A stretch of 64,000 nt of DNA, taken from NCBI GenBank assembly GCA_046350655.1, contig JAXMAB010000006.1, positions 434,001 to 498,000 on the forward strand. Reading direction: 5' to 3'. This document shows, one piece after another, positions 39,784 through 48,303 of the stretch (the stretch's first letter is position 1; every line of letters starts with the position of its first letter). Both the position numbers and the translations under genes were made by a program. The notes beneath the pieces are model-generated. The model searched no databases, was not told the DNA's origin, and saw only the letters and a list, made by a program, of their open reading frames with translations. This stretch comes from JAEUHO01 sp046350655. GTDB taxonomy: Bacteria > Planctomycetota > PLA2 > JAEUHO01.

Positions 39784-41772
39784 TCAGGGGGCTTTCAGGG
39801 TGCGCAGGAGGAACGCGCCGAGCCTGCGCGTCCAGGCGCGGCGGTTGGACTTCTGCGAGAAGCCGTGGCCCTCGTCCTTGAAGTAGACGGCCTCGACGGG
39901 CGAGCCGCGGGCCTTCAGCGCCGCCTCGATCTGGCGCGCCTCGGAGACCGGCACGCGCGGGTCGTTCTCGCCGTGCCCGATCAGGAGCGGCGCGCGGATG
40001 CGGTCCACCTTGTGGATCGGCGAGATCGACCGCAGGAGCGCGCGGTCCGACAGCGGGCCGTACTCGGACTCGCGGTTCGCGCGCCGGTACCCGCGCGTGC
40101 GCTCGAGGAACGTCTCGAAGTTCGCGATGCCGACCACGTCCACGCCCGCGGCGAACGTCTCCGGGTACTCGGTGAGCAGCGCGAGGACCATGAAGCCGCC
40201 GTAGGAGCCGCCGATCGCCGCCACGCGGGCGGGGTCCGCGAGGCCCTGCGCGACGAGCCAGTCCACCGCGGCCTTGCCGTCCTTCACGGCGTCCATCCGC
40301 TTCGCGCCGTCGTCGAGGTCGCGGTAGGCCCGGCCGTAGCCCGTGCTGCCGCGGACGTTGGGCGCGAGCACGCCGAAGCCGAGCGAGAGGAGGTAGGCCC
40401 GCTCCGCGTGGAACCCGGGCCGCTCCTGGGCCGACGGGCCGCCGTGGTACGAGACGACGAACGGCGCCGGCCCGGCGGGGCGGCCCTTCGGCAGGTACAG
40501 CCACGCCGGCACCTGCCGGCCGTCGAACGTCGGGTAGGCGACGAGCGTCGGCTCGACGTCGAGGGCCTCGCGCGGGAGGCCCGCCGTGTCCGGGAAGGTC
40601 AGCGGCGTGGTGGTGCCCGGACCCGTGCCGTCCGCCGGCGGGTCCCAGCGCACCACCGTGCCGGGCGTCGACGCCGACGACGTGCCGTAGAACCACGACC
40701 CGCGGGCGTCGATCGCGACGCCGCCGACGAGCGCCGCGCCGACGTCCGGCGCCGGCCGCGCCGCGCCCGTGGCGACGTCGCGGGCGACGAGCCGGCTGCG
40801 GCCGCCGTCGTTCACGTTCAGGACCACCGTCGCGCCGTCCGCCGAGACCGCGAGGCCCTCGACGTCGCCGGGCGGCGCGTCGAGCGCGCGCACGGCGCCC
40901 GTCGCGAGGGTCAGCACGTGGGCCCGCGGGCGCTCGCCGTCGCGGTCCGAGACGAACACGAGGTCGGCGTCGCCGCGCGCGAACGCGACGTCGCTCGTCT
41001 CGACCTCGCGCCCCGCGGGCGCGGGGTCGAGCTCGACGAGGGCGCCGGTCGCGAGCGTGAGGAGGTGGAGCGTGTTCGCCCGCGACGAGACCTCCTTCGC
41101 CACCACGAGCCGCCGGGCCTCGCGGTCCACCGCCTCGACGCTCCACCGCCCGGGCTGCGTGAGGACCGGCGTCGGCTCGACGTCGCCGACCGCCATCGTG
41201 TAGAGGGCGAACTCGTCGGGGGACCGCGCGTTGCTCTGGAAGAAGACGCGGGTGCCGTCCTCGCTCCACGCCACGCTCCCGTGCTTCACGCCGGGCCGGT
41301 CCGCGAGCGCGCGTTCGACGCCGCCGTCGGCCGTGGGCCGCAGGAAGAGGCCGTGGTCCTCGTCGCCGTCGTGGTCGTAGCCGAGGACCATCTTCGTCGC
41401 GTCGGGCGAGACGACCGCGAAGTCCACGCCCTCGGTGCGGAAGGTGAGGCGGTGGGGCCAGCCGCCGTCGCGGCCGAGCCGGAACATCTGCGTCACGCCG
41501 GCGTACGACATCCGCACGATCACCGTCAAGCCGTCCCGCGACACCCCGGCGAGCTGCGCCCCCGTCACGTCGAGGAACGGGGCCGGGTCCGGGACCTCGG
41601 GCGCGTGCGCGGGCGCGGGGAGCGGGGCCGGGGCGCCGCCGGGGGCGGGGGCGCCCCCGGGGGCCGGGGCGCCGGCGGGCGCCGGGGGCGCGTCCGCGGC
41701 GCGCAGCGGGGTCGCCGGGGCGAGGAGCGCCGCGGTGAGGAGGAGCGTTCGGAGGCGGGCGGACGGGGCCAT
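39784..41772 (-). CDS. secreted S9-family (prolyl oligopeptidase-type) peptidase
   Basis: 662 residues with a signal peptide (LRTLLLTAALLAPATPLRAA) and a Pro/Ala/Gly linker. A beta-propeller (about 60-400) has recurrent TLATGALVELD-like blades. The alpha/beta-hydrolase domain has FVVSYHGGPSAQ, Ser523 in GGSYGGFMV, Asp604 in GHGENDPRVPV and His636 in KDEGHGFSQKSNR, the order expected for acylaminoacyl-peptidase/DPP-like enzymes. It cleaves short peptides in the periplasm or outside. The ATG at 41772 is 9 bp from a TACCCT hexamer and diverges from carA. Confidence 0.9.
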   Translation of the reverse strand: MAPSARLRTLLLTAALLAPATPLRAADAPPAPAGAPAPGGAPAPGGAPAPLPAPAHAPEVPDPAPFLDVTGAQLAGVSRDGLTVIVRMSYAGVTQMFRLGRDGGWPHRLTFRTEGVDFAVVSPDATKMVLGYDHDGDEDHGLFLRPTADGGVERALADRPGVKHGSVAWSEDGTRVFFQSNARSPDEFALYTMAVGDVEPTPVLTQPGRWSVEAVDREARRLVVAKEVSSRANTLHLLTLATGALVELDPAPAGREVETSDVAFARGDADLVFVSDRDGERPRAHVLTLATGAVRALDAPPGDVEGLAVSADGATVVLNVNDGGRSRLVARDVATGAARPAPDVGAALVGGVAIDARGSWFYGTSSASTPGTVVRWDPPADGTGPGTTTPLTFPDTAGLPREALDVEPTLVAYPTFDGRQVPAWLYLPKGRPAGPAPFVVSYHGGPSAQERPGFHAERAYLLSLGFGVLAPNVRGSTGYGRAYRDLDDGAKRMDAVKDGKAAVDWLVAQGLADPARVAAIGGSYGGFMVLALLTEYPETFAAGVDVVGIANFETFLERTRGYRRANRESEYGPLSDRALLRSISPIHKVDRIRAPLLIGHGENDPRVPVSEARQIEAALKARGSPVEAVYFKDEGHGFSQKSNRRAWTRRLGAFLLRTLKAP

Positions 41773-41781
41773 GGGACGGGA

Positions 41782-41826
41782 AGGGTACCGACCGGAGGCG
41801 CGGACGTCCCGGTGGGGGGGTAAAAC
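41782..41826. promoter_or_regulatory. divergent promoter region of the S9 peptidase gene and carA
   Basis: TACCCT (minus strand, 41787-41782) is 9 bp before the peptidase ATG, and TAAAAC (plus, 41821-41826) is 9 bp before the carA ATG. Both genes would be near-leaderless. No pyrimidine attenuator is visible. Confidence 0.35.
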
Positions 41827-41835
41827 CACGCCCCC

Positions 41836-43005
41836 ATGACGTCGAAGAAGCCCGCCCTGCTCGTCCTGGCCGACGGGACCACGTTCCGCGGCACCGCGTT
41901 CGGCGCGATCGGCGAGCGCACCGGGGAGGTGGTCTTCAACACCTCCATGTCCGGCTACCAGGAGATCGCCACCGATCCCTCGTACACCGGGCAGATCGTC
42001 TGCCTCACGTATCCCCTGATCGGGAACTACGGCGTCAACCTCGAGGACCCCGAGTCGGCCCGGCCGTGGATCGAGGGGCTGATCGTCCGCGAGCTCTCGC
42101 CCGTCGTGTCGAACTACCGCTCGAGCGGCGACCTCGACGCGTACCTGCGCGCCGCCGGCATCGTCGGCATCGAGGGCATCGACACGCGCCGGCTCGTCCG
42201 CCGGCTGCGCGTGGACGGCTGCGTCAACGGCATCCTCTCGAGCGGCGACGTCGACCCGGCGAGCCTCCTGCGCAAGGCGAAGGCCGCGCCCGACATGAAC
42301 GGCCTCGACCTCGTGAAGGTCGTCTCGACCGCGTCGGCGAGCGCGTGGAGCGAGGGCTTCCCGAAGGACCTCCCGTCCGGCGCGAGCGTCGCCGCGGGCG
42401 CCAAGCGCTACCCCGTGGTCGCCATGGACTTCGGGATGAAGCGCAACATCCTGCGCGGGCTCGTCGCCAACGGCTTCGACCCGTGGGTCGTGCCCGCGAC
42501 GACCTCGGCGGCCGCGATCCTCGAGCGCAAGCCCGCGGGCGTGTTCCTGTCGAACGGCCCGGGCGACCCGGCCGCGGTCACCTACGCCATCCAGACGATC
42601 AAGGCGCTGTACGGCAAGGTGCCGATCTTCGGGATCTGCCTCGGCCACCAGCTGATGGCGCTGGCCGCGGGCGCCAAGACGTACAAGCTCAAGTTCGGCC
42701 ACCGCGGCGGCAACCAGCCCGTCCTCGACCACGACACGGGCAAGGTCGAGATCACGAGCCAGAACCACGGCTTCGCGGTGGACGTGAAGTCCCTCGAGCG
42801 CACCGGGTTCCGCGCCACCCACACGAACCTGAACGACGACACGAACGAGGGCATCGCCAGCGAGAGCCTCGGCGCGTTCGCCGCGCAGTACCACCCCGAG
42901 GCCGCGCCGGGCCCGCACGACGCGGTCCATCTCTTCGGGCGGTTCCGCCGCCTCGTCGAGACGGGCAAGCTCACGCCGGCCGAGGCGGTGGTCTCGGCGA
43001 AGTAG
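41836..43005 (+). CDS. carA: carbamoyl-phosphate synthase small (glutaminase) subunit
   Basis: 389 residues. CarA hydrolyses glutamine and passes ammonia to CarB for carbamoyl phosphate synthesis (arginine and pyrimidines). The N-terminal CPSase-specific domain includes GEVVFNTSMSGYQEIATDPSY and NYG.NLED. The class-I amidotransferase domain has VFLSNGPGDPA, the nucleophile Cys268 in FGICLGHQLM, NQPV, TSQNHGFAV and AAQYHPEAAPGPHD with the His-Glu pair. carB is not adjacent, so the subunit genes are separated in this genome. The ATG at 41836 is close to a TAAAAC box. Confidence 0.97.
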   Translation: MTSKKPALLVLADGTTFRGTAFGAIGERTGEVVFNTSMSGYQEIATDPSYTGQIVCLTYPLIGNYGVNLEDPESARPWIEGLIVRELSPVVSNYRSSGDLDAYLRAAGIVGIEGIDTRRLVRRLRVDGCVNGILSSGDVDPASLLRKAKAAPDMNGLDLVKVVSTASASAWSEGFPKDLPSGASVAAGAKRYPVVAMDFGMKRNILRGLVANGFDPWVVPATTSAAAILERKPAGVFLSNGPGDPAAVTYAIQTIKALYGKVPIFGICLGHQLMALAAGAKTYKLKFGHRGGNQPVLDHDTGKVEITSQNHGFAVDVKSLERTGFRATHTNLNDDTNEGIASESLGAFAAQYHPEAAPGPHDAVHLFGRFRRLVETGKLTPAEAVVSAK

Positions 43006-43103
43006 CGGGCGTCGGCGACGTACGGCGCGTCCGTGACGGGCGACGCGTCGTCCCCGTCGAGCGACGGCGGACCCGACGGCGGGGCGGATGCGGGCCCCGG
43101 CGA

Positions 43104-43119
43104 CGGGACGCGAGGCCCG
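43104..43119 (+). repeat. REP-like 16-mer
   Basis: CGGGACGCGAGGCCCG lies in the 216-bp gap between carA and the tautomerase gene. It would be coding only if the latter used a far upstream start, which is unlikely. Confidence 0.65.
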
Positions 43120-43221
43120 CGCGCCGCGGGCCGCCGGTTGCGGGCGGCGGGCGCGTGCGGCGGGTGCGTGCGTGGATCGAGCGGGTCGGGGCGGGCCGTC
43201 CGCCGCGTCGGGAGGGTGCGC

Positions 43222-43608
43222 GTGCCGATCGTGGACGTCGAGATCGTCGGGCCGGTGTCCGCGCGGCGGCGCGCGGGCCTCGCGTCGCGGCTCGCCGACC
43301 TCGCGGGCGAGGCCCTCGACGTGCCCCTCGGCCGCATGTGGGTGCGGGTGCGTTCGCTGGCGGGCCGCGACTTCGCCGAGAGCGGCGGCGGCCCCGCGCG
43401 CGGGGCGCGCCCCGGCTTCGTGCGCCTCCTGCGGCGCGCGTGGCCGCCGCTCGCGGTCCGCCGACGCGAGGCCCGGGCGCTGACGGAGGTCGTCGCGCGC
43501 GCGGTGGGACGGCCCGTCGCGCACGTCCACGTGGCCTACGAGCCGCCGGGCGAGGGCCGCGCCGCGTTCGGCGGCGACCTGATGGACCCGCGGCCCACGG
43601 GCCGCTGA
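43222..43608 (+). CDS. 4-oxalocrotonate tautomerase-like protein
   Basis: 128 residues. The GTG at 43222 is chosen because it follows a GGGAGGG site and puts Pro as residue 2 (MPIVDVEIVGPVSA), the catalytic N-terminal proline of the tautomerase superfamily after Met removal. A longer frame upstream contains a REP copy and no homology. The domain continues with GLASRLADLAGEALDVPLGRMWVRVRSL and ends HVHVAYEPPGEGRAAFGGDLM, like the longer CHMI/MIF-type tautomerases. The substrate is unknown. An Arg/Gly-rich insert at about 58-80 is unusual. Confidence 0.7.
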   Translation: MPIVDVEIVGPVSARRRAGLASRLADLAGEALDVPLGRMWVRVRSLAGRDFAESGGGPARGARPGFVRLLRRAWPPLAVRRREARALTEVVARAVGRPVAHVHVAYEPPGEGRAAFGGDLMDPRPTGR

Positions 43609-43690
43609 CCTCGGCGCGCCGTCGCGCGGGTCTTCACGTGCCGCGAGCGGGTCTTCACGGGCCGCGAGCGCGATCTTGGCACGCCGCGGG

Positions 43691-43723
43691 CGGGCCTCGC
43701 GTGCGCCGGGCCTCGCGGTCCCG
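43691..43723 (-). repeat. REP direct pair upstream of purA
   Basis: CGGGCCTCGCGTGC at 43691 and the exact CGGGCCTCGCGGTCCCG at 43707 lie head-to-tail, about 65 bp before the purA -10 box. Confidence 0.65.
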
Positions 43724-43788
43724 GGCGGTGGGCCGGGGTCGCGTCGCCGGGGGGGCGGGCGAGGGGCGCCGGATCGCCGGACGCGGGG

Positions 43789-43794
43789 TATCCT
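43789..43794 (+). promoter_or_regulatory. -10-like TATCCT before purA
   Basis: GGGGTATCCTCCGG, 28 bp before the ATG at 43823; same sequence context as at 8839. Confidence 0.45.
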
Positions 43795-43822
43795 CCGGCG
43801 TCAACCGGAGGCTTTGCCGGCC

Positions 43823-45115
43823 ATGTCCGTCACGTGCGTGTTCGGGATGCAGTGGGGCGACGAGGGCAAGGGGCGCATCGTCGACCTGATCGCCGCCGAG
43901 AGCGACGTCGTCGTCCGCTACCAGGGCGGCGCGAACGCCGGCCACACGGTCATCGTCGGCGACCAGAAGTACGTCCTCCACCTGCTGCCCTCGGGCGCCA
44001 TCCGCCCGGGCGTGCTCAACGTGATCGGCAACGGCGTCGTCGTCGACCCGTGGACGCTGCTCGACGAGGTCGAGGAGCTCAAGCGCCGCGACATCGACCT
44101 CACGGGCCGCCTGCTCGTCAGCGACCGCGCCCACGTCATCTTCCCGTACCACAAGCTCATGGACCGCGCGCTCGAGGCGCTCCGCGGCGACGCGTCCATC
44201 GGCACCACGTCGCGCGGCATCGGCCCCGCGTACGCCGACAAGTACACGCGCGACGGCCTCCGGGTCGCCGACCTGCTGCGCGCCGAGGAACTGCGCCCGA
44301 CGCTCCTGCGCAACCTCGCGTCGCGCAACGAGATCCTCCGCAAGGCCGGCCTCGAGCCCATCGACCCCCAGCAGACGCTCGACGACGCGCTGGCCGTCGG
44401 CCGCCGCCTCGAGCCGTACATCGCCGACACCGTCACGAAGCTCAACGAGCTGTGGCGCGCCGGCAAGCGCATCCTCCTCGAGGGCGCGCAGGGCTTCGCG
44501 CTCGACGTCGACCAGGGCAGCTACCCGTACGTGACGTCGAGCTCGTGCGGCGTCAACGGCGTCGGCCCGGGCACGGGTCTGCCGCCGAAGGCCGTCCAGC
44601 GCGTGCTCGGCATCGTGAAGGCCTACACGACCCGCGTCGGCGCCGGCCCGTTCCCGACGGAGGACGTCGGGCCCGCGGGCGAGCACATGGGCGTCCGCGG
44701 CAAGGAGGTCGGCGCGACCACGGGCCGCAAGCGCCGGTGCGGCTGGTTCGACGCCGTCGTCGCCCGGCACGCGGTGCGCACGCAGGGCGTGGACGCGACC
44801 GCGCTCATGAAGCTCGACATCCTCTCGGGCCTCGACCGCCTGAAGGTCTGCACGGCCTACGAGATCGACGGCCGCCGCATCGACGTCCCGCCGGCCTCGG
44901 CCGCGCACTGGCGCATGTGCCGGCCGGTCTACGAGTCGCTGCCCGGCTGGCGCGAGGACCTCTCCGGGATCCGCCGCTTCGACGACCTCCCCAAGGAGGC
45001 CCGCGCCTACGTGCGCTTCGTCGAGGCGCAGATGGGCGTCCCGGTCGAGACGATCAGCGTCGGCGCCGAGCGCGCGCGCTTCATCGACCTCCGGCCCGCC
45101 GCCGCGCGCACCTGA
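43823..45115 (+). CDS. purA: adenylosuccinate synthetase
   Basis: 430 residues, exactly the family length. It makes adenylosuccinate from IMP, Asp and GTP in AMP synthesis. VFGMQWGDEGKGRIVDLIA carries the catalytic Asp and P-loop, GGANAGHTV the general acid His, GTTSRGIGPAYADK the IMP-binding loop, LLEGAQGFALDVDQGSYPYVTSSS and TTGRKRRCGWFD the substrate sites. The ATG at 43823 begins MSVTCVFGMQ. A long palindrome directly after the stop probably ends the transcript. Confidence 0.98.
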   Translation: MSVTCVFGMQWGDEGKGRIVDLIAAESDVVVRYQGGANAGHTVIVGDQKYVLHLLPSGAIRPGVLNVIGNGVVVDPWTLLDEVEELKRRDIDLTGRLLVSDRAHVIFPYHKLMDRALEALRGDASIGTTSRGIGPAYADKYTRDGLRVADLLRAEELRPTLLRNLASRNEILRKAGLEPIDPQQTLDDALAVGRRLEPYIADTVTKLNELWRAGKRILLEGAQGFALDVDQGSYPYVTSSSCGVNGVGPGTGLPPKAVQRVLGIVKAYTTRVGAGPFPTEDVGPAGEHMGVRGKEVGATTGRKRRCGWFDAVVARHAVRTQGVDATALMKLDILSGLDRLKVCTAYEIDGRRIDVPPASAAHWRMCRPVYESLPGWREDLSGIRRFDDLPKEARAYVRFVEAQMGVPVETISVGAERARFIDLRPAAART

Positions 45116-45124
45116 CCGCGCGCT

Positions 45125-45150
45125 CGCCCGACCGCGGCCGCGGTCGGGCG
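45125..45150 (+). terminator. 26-bp perfect palindrome after purA
   Basis: CGCCCGACCGCGG followed directly by CCGCGGTCGGGCG, starting 10 bp after the purA stop. It has no T run; the stem is very stable. Confidence 0.6.
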
Positions 45151-45204
45151 CCGTCCGCGCCGGACCCGGACCTCGAGCCGTTGCGCGGAGCCGGGCCGGC
45201 CCGT

Positions 45205-45220
45205 GGGCACGCGAGGCCCG
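45205..45220 (+). repeat. REP-like element
   Basis: GGGCACGCGAGGCCCG differs by one base from the 16-mer and matches the copy at 3993 over GCACGCGAGGCCCG. Confidence 0.55.
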
Positions 45221-45400
45221 GGGCCGTCGCGCCGGGCGCGTTCGTGGCGCTCCCGCCCGAGGCGCGCGCGGGCGCCGACGAGCGCCCGTGGCCCCGGTCG
45301 CGGGTGCAGCCGTCGGTCCACCGGCGGCGCGCGCGGCCGACGTGGCGCGACGCGTGGCGCCGCCGGCGCGGGGCCCTCGGGTGCCGCGGCCACCCGGGGT

Positions 45401-45438
45401 GACGCGAGGCCCGGCGGCCGGCGACCGGGCCTCGCGTC
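45401..45438. repeat. REP inverted pair, perfect 14-bp hairpin
   Basis: GACGCGAGGCCCGG and CCGGGCCTCGCGTC are exact inverted arms with a 10-bp loop. This is the cleanest paired member of the family in the window. Confidence 0.8.
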
Positions 45439-45501
45439 CCGGGGCGCGGGATGCGGTCGACGGGGTCCGCGCGGGCGCCGCGCCGAGCCGGGCGGAACCG
45501 A

Positions 45502-45530
45502 TTGTCGGTCCGTGGCGGGGGGGGTAGGGT
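45502..45530 (+). promoter_or_regulatory. promoter before uppS
   Basis: TTGTCG (45502-45507) and TAGGGT (45525-45530) are 17 bp apart, the optimal sigma70 spacing. The ATG is 31 bp after the -10. Confidence 0.5.
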
Positions 45531-45561
45531 ATCCGCTCCCCCGGATCGCCGCCGCCCCCCG

Positions 45562-46272
45562 ATGCCCGCCCTTCCCCGCCACGTCGCCATCATCATGGAC
45601 GGGAACGGGCGATGGGCGGAGGCCCGCGGCCTGCCGCGGATCAAGGGCCACCGGTCGGGCGCGGAGAGCGTGCGCGCGGTGACGCGCCACGCCGCGCGGC
45701 GCGGCCTCGAGCAGCTGACGTTGTTCGCGTTCTCGACCGAGAACTGGAAGCGGCCCGCGCGCGAGGTCACGTACCTCTGGCGGCTGCTGCGCCGGTACCT
45801 GATCGAGGAGCGCGGCGAGATGATGGAGAACGGCATCCGGCTCGACGCCATCGGGCGCATCGACGGGATCCCGCGGTTCGTCCAGGACGCGCTCGTCGAG
45901 ACGAAGGCGATCACCGCGGGCAACCGGAAGATGACGCTCTGCCTCGCGCTCAACTACGGCGGCCGGCTCGAGATCGTGGACGCGGCACGGCGGCTCGCCG
46001 CCGACGCCGCGGCCGGGCGGATCGCGCCGGACGCCATCGACGAGGCCGCGCTCGAGGCGCGGCTGTACCAGCCGACGGCGCCGCCCCTCGACCTGCTGGT
46101 GCGGACCGCGGGCGAGCAGCGCGTGAGCAACTTCCTGCTGTGGCAGCTGTCGTACGCCGAGCTCTGCACCGTCGAGACCGCGTGGCCCGACTTCCGCGAG
46201 GACGAGCTCGACGCCGTGCTGGCCGAGTACGGCACCCGCGAGCGCCGCTTCGGCGGCCTGGTGCGGAAGTAG
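45562..46272 (+). CDS. uppS: undecaprenyl diphosphate synthase
   Basis: 236 residues. It condenses isopentenyl diphosphate onto farnesyl diphosphate to give C55-PP, the carrier for peptidoglycan and surface glycans. HVAIIMDGNGRWAEARG carries the catalytic Asp13; GHRSGAESVR, FAFSTENWKRP, LNYGGRLEIVDA and RTAGEQRVSNFLLWQLSYAEL complete the cis-prenyltransferase signature. The ATG at 45562 is chosen over upstream starts because the preceding Arg/Pro-rich frame covers the promoter. It overlaps cdsA by one base. Confidence 0.96.
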   Translation: MPALPRHVAIIMDGNGRWAEARGLPRIKGHRSGAESVRAVTRHAARRGLEQLTLFAFSTENWKRPAREVTYLWRLLRRYLIEERGEMMENGIRLDAIGRIDGIPRFVQDALVETKAITAGNRKMTLCLALNYGGRLEIVDAARRLAADAAAGRIAPDAIDEAALEARLYQPTAPPLDLLVRTAGEQRVSNFLLWQLSYAELCTVETAWPDFREDELDAVLAEYGTRERRFGGLVRK

Positions 46273-47207
46273 TGGCGGCCCCGGCCGCGAAGGGGGCCCC
46301 GGCGGCGGGCGGCCCGGACGGTGCGATCGCGGACGGTGCGATCCCGGACGGTGCGGCGGCCCGCGCGAAGCGCAAGGGGCTGCTCGTGCGCCTCACCGTC
46401 GCGCCGCTCGTGCTCGGCGTGGTGCTCGCGCTGCTGTGGTGGCACGACGCGTCGGGCTCGAGCGCGCCGACGGACGTCGTGCTCGCGCTGATGGGCGGGG
46501 CGGCGGCCTACGAGGCGTGCGCGACGCTCGCGCGGGCCGGGCGGCGGCTGCCCGTCGCGACGGTCGTCGCGGCGTGCGCGGCGCTCTCGGGCCTCGGGCT
46601 CGTGGCGCCGCACGACGCCGCCCTCCGGGGCACGCTGCGGTCGCTCGTCCTCGCGGGCGCCGTCGTCGCGATCTTCGTCGCGCACCTGCGCACCGTGCGC
46701 GAGGGCGACCTCGACCGCCTGCTCGCGGCGTTCTTCCCCGTCGTGTTCGTCGGGTACTGCTTCGGGCTCGTGCGCGAGGTCGGCGACGGGCCGCTCGGGG
46801 CGCGGGCGCTCGCCCTCGTGATCGTGGCCGCCAAGGCGAGCGACATCGGCGGCTGGATCGTCGGCAAGACGATGGGCCGCCACCGCATGATCCCGTCGGT
46901 GTCGCCCGGCAAGACGTGGGAGGGCACCGTCGGCGGCCTCCTCTTCTCGGCGGGCGCCGGCGTCGCGGTCCTCGCGGCCACCGGGCCGCTCCCGGGCCTC
47001 GCGACCTCGTCCGTCGAGGCCGCGGTCCTCGGCGTGCTCCTCGGCGCGGCGTCGATCCTCGCGGGGCTGTGCCACAGCGCGTTCAAGCGCCGCTGCGCGG
47101 TCAAGGACTCGTCGTCGCTCCTCCCGGAGATGGGGGGGATCCTCGACATGATCGACTCGATCGTGCTCGCGGCCCCCGTCGCCCTCCTCTGGCTCACCGC
47201 CCGGTAG
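46272..47207 (+). CDS. cdsA: phosphatidate cytidylyltransferase
   Basis: 311 residues. The GTG at 46272 shares its G with the uppS stop TAG. It makes CDP-diacylglycerol from phosphatidate and CTP in the inner membrane. About eight helices. IVAAKASDIGGWIVGKTMGRHR, PSVSPGKTWEGTVGG and the C-terminal HSAFKRRCAVKDSSSLLPEMGGILDMIDS are the CDS signature. The usual H-G-G...D-R-x-D is here MGG..DMID, so His and Arg are replaced. The N-terminal 35 residues are Ala/Gly/Asp-rich repeats (DGAIADGAIPDGA) with no counterpart I know. Confidence 0.9.
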   Translation: MAAPAAKGAPAAGGPDGAIADGAIPDGAAARAKRKGLLVRLTVAPLVLGVVLALLWWHDASGSSAPTDVVLALMGGAAAYEACATLARAGRRLPVATVVAACAALSGLGLVAPHDAALRGTLRSLVLAGAVVAIFVAHLRTVREGDLDRLLAAFFPVVFVGYCFGLVREVGDGPLGARALALVIVAAKASDIGGWIVGKTMGRHRMIPSVSPGKTWEGTVGGLLFSAGAGVAVLAATGPLPGLATSSVEAAVLGVLLGAASILAGLCHSAFKRRCAVKDSSSLLPEMGGILDMIDSIVLAAPVALLWLTAR

Positions 47208-47220
47208 ACTGGCCCCGACG

Positions 47221-48303
47221 ATGACCGAACGCTTCGTGCCGATCGACGACGCCGACGAGCAGCGCCTGCTCTTCGGCTCCATGGACCGCAACGTGCGCGC
47301 GCTCCGGGAGCGGTACGGGGTCGTCGTGAGCGCGCGGCGCGGCTCCCTGCGGGTCGTCGGCGACGACGAGGCCAACGTGCGCGAGGTCACGCGGCGCATC
47401 GGCGCGGCCCTCGCGCGCGTGCGCGACGGCGACGACCCGCCGGACGACCGCGAGATGTCGTCGATGCTGCTCGACGACGAGGGCGAGCGCGCCGAGGGCC
47501 GCCCGGAGGGCCGTCACGACCCCCGCCACGACGCGCGGCACGAGACGCGGCACGACACGCGACCCGACGCGGGCCACGGGCGGCCCGGCAAGTCGCGGTT
47601 CCAGCCCCAGCCGCACGCCGCGCCCGAGGTCCGCCCGATGACGGACAAGCAGGCGGAGTACATCGCCGCGATCCGCGCGCACGACGTGGTGATCGGCGTC
47701 GGCCCCGCCGGCACCGGCAAGACCTACCTCGCGGTCGCCGAGGCCGTCGCCTCGCTGCGCGCCGGCACGCACAAGAAGCTGATCCTCACGCGGCCGGCGG
47801 TCGAGGCCGGCGAGAAGCTCGGGTACCTGCCCGGCGACTTCCAGGCGAAGATCAACCCGTACCTGCGGCCGCTCTACGACGCGCTCGAGGAGATGCTGCG
47901 CTTCGGCGAGCTGCAGCGCTCGATCCAGCACGACGTGATCGAGATCCTGCCGCTCGCGTACATGCGCGGCCGGACGCTGAAGCACGCCTTCATCCTGCTC
48001 GACGAGGGCCAGAACACGACCGCCGCGCAGATGAAGATGTTCCTCACCCGCATGGGCGAGGGCAGCAAGATCGTCGTCACGGGCGACATCACGCAGGTGG
48101 ACCTGCCCGACGGCGCGACGAGCGGCCTCGTGGACGCGGTGCGCGTCCTGCCCGACGTGCCGGGCCTGCGCATCGTCGAGTTCACGGGCGGCGACATCAT
48201 CCGCCACCCGATGGTCCAGCGGATCGTCGACGCCTACGAACGCGCCGACGCGGCCCGCGAGGCGCGCGAGCGGACCGGCCCGAACGGCCTGCCGCCCCCG
48301 TGA
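47221..48303 (+). CDS. phoH: PhoH-like ATPase (YbeZ)
   Basis: 360 residues. An N-terminal KH-like part (about 1-70) is followed by a linker (88-140) with a His/Arg repeat (RHDPRHDARHETRHD). The PhoH helicase-like ATPase has Walker A GPAGTGKTY (161-169), ILTRPAVEAGEKLGYLPGD, Walker B AFILLDEGQNTT, FLTRMGEGSKIVVTGDITQVDL and RHPMVQRIV. PhoH/YbeZ works with YbeY in RNA and ribosome maturation. ybeY follows immediately with a GTGA overlap, as in many bacteria. Confidence 0.93.
   Translation: MTERFVPIDDADEQRLLFGSMDRNVRALRERYGVVVSARRGSLRVVGDDEANVREVTRRIGAALARVRDGDDPPDDREMSSMLLDDEGERAEGRPEGRHDPRHDARHETRHDTRPDAGHGRPGKSRFQPQPHAAPEVRPMTDKQAEYIAAIRAHDVVIGVGPAGTGKTYLAVAEAVASLRAGTHKKLILTRPAVEAGEKLGYLPGDFQAKINPYLRPLYDALEEMLRFGELQRSIQHDVIEILPLAYMRGRTLKHAFILLDEGQNTTAAQMKMFLTRMGEGSKIVVTGDITQVDLPDGATSGLVDAVRVLPDVPGLRIVEFTGGDIIRHPMVQRIVDAYERADAAREARERTGPNGLPPP
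47513..47575 (+). repeat. His/Arg-Asp repeat in the PhoH linker
   Basis: Imperfect 12-bp units (CGNCACGACNCN) encode about five His-Asp/Arg repeats in the linker between the N-terminal domain and the ATPase. Confidence 0.55.

Larger units (their letters stand above)
45116..45561 (+). other. 446-bp non-coding gap
   Basis: No gene supported on either strand. It holds the purA terminator palindrome (45125-45150), a single REP-like copy (45205-45220), a perfect REP hairpin (45401-45438) and the uppS promoter (45502-45530). Confidence 0.55.

Noticed and set aside
41773..41835. Pyrimidine or arginine attenuator before carA
   Set aside because: The 63 bp between divergent starts are filled by two -10-like boxes; no leader or alternate hairpin pair fits.
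43033..43221. N-terminal extension of the tautomerase
   Set aside because: It is Gly/Arg-rich, contains a REP copy and would bury the catalytic N-terminal proline.
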